Shown here: positions 60,010 to 64,000 of the stretch, in pieces
How the letters are laid out: each line of letters begins with the position of its first letter
Position numbering within the stretch: position 1 is the first letter of the stretch
Assembly: GCF_000482245.1 (NCBI RefSeq)
Contig: NZ_AWNH01000021.1
Location: forward strand, 39,123 to 103,122
From: Leptolyngbya sp. Heron Island J
Lineage (GTDB): Bacteria > Cyanobacteriota > Cyanobacteriia > Phormidesmidales > Phormidesmidaceae
Direction: 5' to 3'
Length of the DNA: 64,000 bases
The notes under the pieces: model-generated
The model's database searches: none
The model's input: the letters and a program-made list of their open reading frames with translations, nothing else
Told to the model about the DNA's origin: nothing
Program-made: the position numbers and the translations under genes

Positions 60010-60044
60010 GTTTAACTTTAGCTGGCAGATTATTCCAAGCTAGG

Positions 60045-60617
60045 CTACGCAGATGGCATTGACTCTATCAAAGTACGAATAGGCTCAAGGTTTAAGTCCT
60101 CTGGTTGCACTGGTGTTTCAGACTCGCGTCGCAGAAGAATTTTTACTGCAACTGGCTTCCCAAGCAAAGGATTACGAAGAGCAACGATTCCATCCATCTC
60201 TCTAAGAAATGTATTGAGTGTGAAATAAATTGTTCCACACGTTAGGCTGCCCTGGTTAGCGAATGCTATGACAATGTCTTGCCCTCTGAGCATATGCCCC
60301 TTTCCTTTGAGAAATCGCGCTGGACTATTCGGGATTTGTGTAACGTAGATATCAAAAACCTCAACTACTCTAGCTTCCATAAAAACGAGAGAGCCAATTT
60401 GATTGAATCTGAAGTTAACTCTGTAAAGAGCTTCGGCATTAGGAGGTTCAGAGAATTCACCAGCCACATAGACAGCATATCCTCGCCACTCACCACTGAT
60501 ATTTATGCGGCTGCGGCTAAAAACTAAATAAAGATCATACTTAGTAATAATTGCAGATGCTACGACAGCAATTGCTCCAATTAGACTGGCTACTAGTGTG
60601 GCAGTTCCCGGATCCAT
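60045..60617 (-). CDS. Membrane protein with a beta-rich cytoplasmic domain, unknown
   Basis: A 190-residue protein with one clear N-terminal membrane helix (ATLVASLIGAIAVVASAIIT) and a beta-rich domain starting ISGEWRGYAVYVAGEF and including GKGHMLRGQDIVIAFANQGS. The shape, a membrane anchor plus a small beta barrel-like domain, recalls effectors such as Cap15 in CBASS systems, but I see no specific motif. It lies between the BRO gene and the KAP-TIR gene and reads leftward like the latter, 278 bases away. Confidence 0.5.
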   Translation of the reverse strand: MDPGTATLVASLIGAIAVVASAIITKYDLYLVFSRSRINISGEWRGYAVYVAGEFSEPPNAEALYRVNFRFNQIGSLVFMEARVVEVFDIYVTQIPNSPARFLKGKGHMLRGQDIVIAFANQGSLTCGTIYFTLNTFLREMDGIVALRNPLLGKPVAVKILLRRESETPVQPEDLNLEPIRTLIESMPSA

Positions 60618-60732
60618 AACGTTGCACCGTGGCAGATTTTTATCGCAATTCCAGTACTAACCATTAGTTACTGGCAGCTAACTATATATGTATCCAGAAA
60701 ATGTCTAGATAACACTCCTAAAGGGAAATTAA

Positions 60733-60747
60733 CCAGAATTTTTCTGG
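60733..60747. promoter_or_regulatory. Palindrome upstream of the membrane protein gene
   Basis: CCAGAA-TTT-TTCTGG is a perfect dyad in an AT-rich gap that also has related words (TCCAGAAAATGTCTAGATAA and ATCTAGAAAG). A promoter-operator region for the gene at 60617 is likely. Confidence 0.4.
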
Positions 60748-60895
60748 ATAATACACCGAGCATAGGATTTATCTAGAAAGCTTTAACGATCTTCATTGGT
60801 TCAAATGAACTTCGGTATGACTTGCATGCCGGTTGGTGTGGAAGGGGGGATTCGTGAGGATTCTCGCTATCTCGACTAAGAAGCAATAATAACCG

Positions 60896-62608
60896 TTATG
60901 ATAGGGCACGTACCAATTGGACTATTCGCTCATCACTCAAGCCTTCGCGGAGGTCCAATGCATTTCTGTCTTGTAGAAACGGGGGTAGCTCCGCGAATGT
61001 TGTGCCTGGAAGTAAGATTGGGATTACTCGTACCGTCTTATCTGCCGTTGATTGCTGCAATACAGCGTCTAGCTCAGCGGATTGCCACGGCGATTCCTGA
61101 GACGCTGGGCTGATACAAGCACAGATTGTTCGTGAGGACTGAAGTGCCGATAAGATTACATCCTGGAAACGTTCGCCTAGACCAATATTTGTGTCAATGA
61201 ATACGTTAAGACCTTCATTAGTCAATCTCTCTGCTAAATCGGTTACGATATCACGACTGTCCCGTGCAACGTAACTGAGAAATGTGTCGTATCTCTTTAA
61301 ACTCCGCCCGATGTCTTCTTGAGATTCTTGGCGTTGCGTGCGCAAAAATTGGATAGTTGCGCGACGAATCTCTCCGTTTCTCAGCCATTCTCGTCCCTGC
61401 TTAGACTGAAGCAATTTCAATAAATCGCGATCTGCCAACAACGAAGTTGCGACATTGGCACGATCGGGATCATCTCGTTTAGCCTCCCTACGGATGGCCT
61501 CCACATCTGATTCAGCAAGCTCTCTGCATAATTGCTCAGCAATCATCAGGGTGGAAAACACTTGGGGCCATCGCTGTTGAAGGCAGCGTGAGACAGCAAA
61601 ATACTCAAGCGCTATCTCGCTCATTGTGCCGGATGCAGCGAGGTTCTGGTTTATGGCAAGATCTATCAGGAGATTGTTGACGAAACGCACCGTAGATCGT
61701 GGATTTGCACCAGCGGCTGAACCAATGATTGGTAAAATCTCCTGGAAACTATTCTTGCTCTCGGGTGATATCCTTGTCAGTATTTTCTCCGAAAAATCAG
61801 TCATTCTCCCAGTGTGGGGTGGGATGTGAAAAGGGAGTTGGACGATTTTATCAAGGTAAGATTGACCTTCAAAATTTTCTATGCCGTAATCTTCCCTATA
61901 TCGGTACTGCAGATACCCTTCGATTACACTTCGGGCAACTCCAAGGATGAAGATAAACCCTGGCTGCGCGAGCACAAGCTTAATGCTCTCCAGTAATCGG
62001 ATAGCCAAGTCCGGAAAGCAGCGATCGAGGTCATCAATAACGACCACAATCCGCGCGCGCCCCCGCGATGGTAACTCAGAAAGCCTTTCAAAGGCTTCGT
62101 AGTAGAGGCTTCTGTCGAGCAGCGGATCGGGCGTGAGTTTCTCCTCACGGTCGATCATGTCCTTTGCAACAAATGATGCCTCGACTTCGGCGAATCCTGG
62201 AACTTTTACCTTTGACTTCGCAGAGAATCCATAAGCAACTGCCCGAAGAGACTTTATAAGCGATCGCCCTCCGTCTGATAGTTTTGCGGTAAAGCTCTTG
62301 TTTCGTTCCAGTTCACGAACAATTGTTGCAACCAACGGTACAATAGGGTGCTCTTCACGTTCGTACCGCCACGCATTGAACCAAACGGTGATGACATCAT
62401 CCTGATCGTCCAGGTACCTCTGAATCAGTCGCATCAAACTTGTTTTCCCGGTACCCCATTCTCCAAACACGCCGATCGTGAAAGGTCCGGGCGTTCCAAT
62501 TGCAGCATCTCCGAGAACTTTGCAGTAGGTTGAAAATCCAAGACCATCTAAGTCGGGGTCGTTGCCCTCCCCAAGGGGTTCGTCGGTCAATAGCTTCAGT
62601 TCGGACAT
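60896..62608 (-). CDS. KAP-family P-loop NTPase fused to a C-terminal TIR domain
   Basis: A 570-residue protein. The KAP NTPase has Walker A GEWGTGKT (49-56), the family block WFNAWRYEREEHPIVPLV (76-93) and Walker B VVVIDDLDRC (188-197), with an alpha-helical sensor-like region to about 430. From about 440 there is a TIR domain: YDTFLSYVARDSRDIVTDLA, VFIDTNIGLGERFQDVI and SPWQSAELDAVL, where Glu512 is at the place of the catalytic glutamate of NAD-consuming TIRs. The order NTPase then TIR is the reverse of most TIR-NTPases. An abortive-infection function is inferred from the domains and the neighbouring CRISPR. Confidence 0.85.
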   Translation of the reverse strand: MSELKLLTDEPLGEGNDPDLDGLGFSTYCKVLGDAAIGTPGPFTIGVFGEWGTGKTSLMRLIQRYLDDQDDVITVWFNAWRYEREEHPIVPLVATIVRELERNKSFTAKLSDGGRSLIKSLRAVAYGFSAKSKVKVPGFAEVEASFVAKDMIDREEKLTPDPLLDRSLYYEAFERLSELPSRGRARIVVVIDDLDRCFPDLAIRLLESIKLVLAQPGFIFILGVARSVIEGYLQYRYREDYGIENFEGQSYLDKIVQLPFHIPPHTGRMTDFSEKILTRISPESKNSFQEILPIIGSAAGANPRSTVRFVNNLLIDLAINQNLAASGTMSEIALEYFAVSRCLQQRWPQVFSTLMIAEQLCRELAESDVEAIRREAKRDDPDRANVATSLLADRDLLKLLQSKQGREWLRNGEIRRATIQFLRTQRQESQEDIGRSLKRYDTFLSYVARDSRDIVTDLAERLTNEGLNVFIDTNIGLGERFQDVILSALQSSRTICACISPASQESPWQSAELDAVLQQSTADKTVRVIPILLPGTTFAELPPFLQDRNALDLREGLSDERIVQLVRALS

Positions 62609-62936
62609 CTGTTCCTCGGTATCCTGCAGCCTAATCCCCCTGACAAGGAGATCAAGTAGACATTGGCCAACCTAGCATGCAGATTTGGGCGATCGCTTGG
62701 AATTTCCTATATATTTCCTAAAGACTTTCTGCCGTGGCACCGTCCTTCATGCTTGGTCAGACCTTAGTGGAGGATTTGGGAGGCTTTAGGGCTGAAATGT
62801 CCGACCAAGGTCGGAGGCGGGGTATTTGGTTATTAAGGCTGGTGGCGGCTTAGATATTCACCAAGCCTAAGACATGAACAATAGGAATTCGGCAGGGGTG
62901 TACGTCATGCGTATGCCCCCTGTTTTTGTGTGGGTA
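62609..62936. other. Gene-free stretch between the KAP-TIR gene and the CRISPR array
   Basis: No gene is supported here. The stretch contains a perfect dyad TCCGACC-AA-GGTCGGA (62800-62815) and a related GGTCAGACC upstream, possible regulatory sites for the KAP-TIR gene, and the degenerate tail end of the array begins at its right side. Confidence 0.4.
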
Positions 62937-63906
62937 GTTTCCCCTCTCGGGGTAGTGGGGTCTGAGCCAAGCTTACATCCAATGGGCACAAGGACAAGGC
63001 TAATTTGTTTCCATCCCCTTTCGGGGTAATGGGATCTGAACAAGGCAGGAATTATAAGCACAGCCAAAGGTATGCAGTAGTTTCCGTCCCCTTGCGGGGT
63101 AATGGATTCTGAACTGAAGTGGTAGCACGCCAGCAGGTAGGCGTCGCCGCGTTTCCGTCCCCTTTCGGGGTAATGGATTCTGAACAATTTTAGCCCAGAG
63201 GATTTCTACGTATAAGTTATAGTTTCCGTCCCCTTTCGGGGTAATGGATTCTGAACCGTTGGTAGTAGCCAGAAACGCCGCTACGACCAAGAGTTTCCGT
63301 CCCCTTTCGGGGTAATGGATTCTGAACACTCTTTACAGAGAAATTCTACCAAAATTGTTTCCAAGTGTTTCCGTCCCCTTTCGGGGTAATGGATTCTGAA
63401 CTTGGGTGTCCCGATGAAATCGGCGGTGGCAATGACTGTTTCCGTCCCCTTTCGGGGTAATGGATTCTGAACCAGTAGATGTCGATACGTTTGGATGCCG
63501 GACCACCGCGTTTCCGTCCCCTTTCGGGGTAATGGATTCTGAACACTGAACGGCAATTTAATGTCAACGGCAATGCAGTGTGTGAGTTTCCGTCCCCTTT
63601 CGGGGTAATGGATTCTGAACCGCTATTGCTGTAGGCGGTAAGACTAATCAGATGTTGTTTCCGTCCCCTTTCGGGGTAATGGATTCTGAACGATTATGGA
63701 AAATTCTAATTCTAACCTCGCCGAATCAGGTTTCCGTCCCCTTTCGGGGTAATGGATTCTGAACCACTTTTTGCATTGCTGACCATCGCCGGACTAGTTT
63801 CGGTTTCCGTCCCCTTTCGGGGTAATGGATTCTGAACCGGTCATGGCTTACTCGTTCCAAAAACAAGTAGGGTTTCCGTCCCCTTTCGGGGTAATGGATT
63901 CTGAAC
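62937..63906 (-). CRISPR. CRISPR array, 14 repeats and 13 spacers
   Basis: Repeats of 35 bases begin GTTTCCGTCCCC and end GGATTCTGAAC on the plus strand, starting at 62937 (degenerate, 31 bases), 63007, 63080, 63151, 63222, 63293, 63367, 63438, 63510, 63586, 63657, 63730, 63803 and 63872. Spacers are 34-41 bases and all different. Read on the minus strand the repeat ends in GGACGGAAAC and forms the stem CCCC-GAAA-GGGG. The changed repeats (62937, 63007, one base at 63080) are on the left, so this is the old, trailer end and transcription runs leftward. No cas gene is in the window. Confidence 0.97.
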
Positions 63907-64000
63907 CCCCATCTTCTGGAACCCTGACTACACAAGCCCTCTAGAACCCGATTTCTGAGGGGGTCTGGAAAAGCCCAGATAAATAGAAGCTATTCCCAAT
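63907..64000 (-). promoter_or_regulatory. Probable CRISPR leader, incomplete
   Basis: The 94 bases right of the last identical repeat hold no gene and are on the leader side judged from repeat decay and the GAAAC end. They contain AACCCGATTTCTGAGG and an AT-rich stretch (AGATAAATAGAAGC). The leader may extend past the window. Confidence 0.45.

Larger units (their letters stand above)
39607..60040. mobile_element. Integrated phage-like or satellite element (limits approximate)
   Basis: The region opens with a tyrosine recombinase and holds an initiator plus DnaB replication module, a DNA methyltransferase, four XRE/BRO-type regulators, a MazG-like protein and a phage tail-completion protein, in the overlapping small-gene layout of phages. 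No terminase, portal, capsid or lysis gene is recognised, so it is not a complete tailed phage. I could not find flanking direct repeats or a tRNA target, so both limits are estimates; the right limit may lie further on, past the TIR gene. Confidence 0.65.

Noticed and set aside
60618..62608. A single operon of the KAP-TIR and membrane-protein genes
   Set aside because: The 278-base gap has its own palindromes and promoter-like AT-rich DNA, so co-transcription cannot be claimed.
62867..63935. Protein frames with repeated FRIHYPERGRK-type units
   Set aside because: They are the CRISPR repeats translated; spacing and spacers show an array, not a repeat protein.
1..64000. tRNA, rRNA or known riboswitch
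   Set aside because: No cloverleaf, rRNA core sequence or riboswitch consensus was recognised by eye; a covariance-model search would be needed to exclude them.

Overview
The window comes from a cyanobacterium, probably a filamentous one. The palindrome GCGATCGC and its core GCGATCGC-like variants (HIP1-type sites) recur throughout, and the gene families (Zur-boxed CobW GTPases, cyanobacterial polysaccharide genes, cyanobacterial accessory proteins) fit. No rRNA or tRNA gene was recognised, so species cannot be named.

Layout. (1) 1-491: truncated FAD oxidoreductase. (2) 0.9-22 kb: an exopolysaccharide locus. wzc and wza run left; after a 1-kb non-coding region, thirteen genes run right: a WecG/TagA/CpsF transferase, an ABC-type flippase, a pyruvyltransferase, GT2 and GT4 glycosyltransferases including one GT2-GT4 fusion, a sulfotransferase and a Wzy-like polymerase. 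Together they suggest a heteropolysaccharide carrying pyruvate and sulfate, polymerised by Wzy and exported through Wza/Wzc; no Wzx is visible and the ABC protein may take its place. (3) 22-39.6 kb: a zinc-homeostasis island. It holds zur, two complete znuACB importers, two CobW/G3E GTPases with the CxCC motif and a divergent third, a WD40 protein, a second-copy-style cysS, an ArsR sensor with a CDF-type exporter, and three proteins whose catalytic residues are altered or lost. Five near-identical operators (core AAYRATWATCRTT) precede the transcription units, so one Zur regulon with zinc import, zinc delivery and substitute or scaffold proteins is the simplest reading.

(4) 39.7-60 kb: an integrated phage-like or satellite element. 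A tyrosine recombinase sits at the left edge. A tightly overlapping leftward operon encodes a replication initiator with an oriLambda-like iteron array inside its own gene, DnaB, a C5-cytosine methyltransferase and small proteins. A rightward set carries regulators, a zinc-ribbon protein, a membrane module with a P-loop ATPase preceded by three stem-loops, a MazG-like protein and an orphan tail-completion protein. XRE and BRO regulators lie at the right. No capsid, terminase or lysis genes are recognisable, so it is a satellite, a phage-plasmid relative or a decayed prophage. Three reading frames look broken by single-base indels.

(5) 60-64 kb: a defence-like end with a membrane protein of unknown function, a KAP NTPase fused to a C-terminal TIR domain, and a CRISPR array of 14 repeats read leftward, whose leader side and any cas genes lie at or beyond the right edge.
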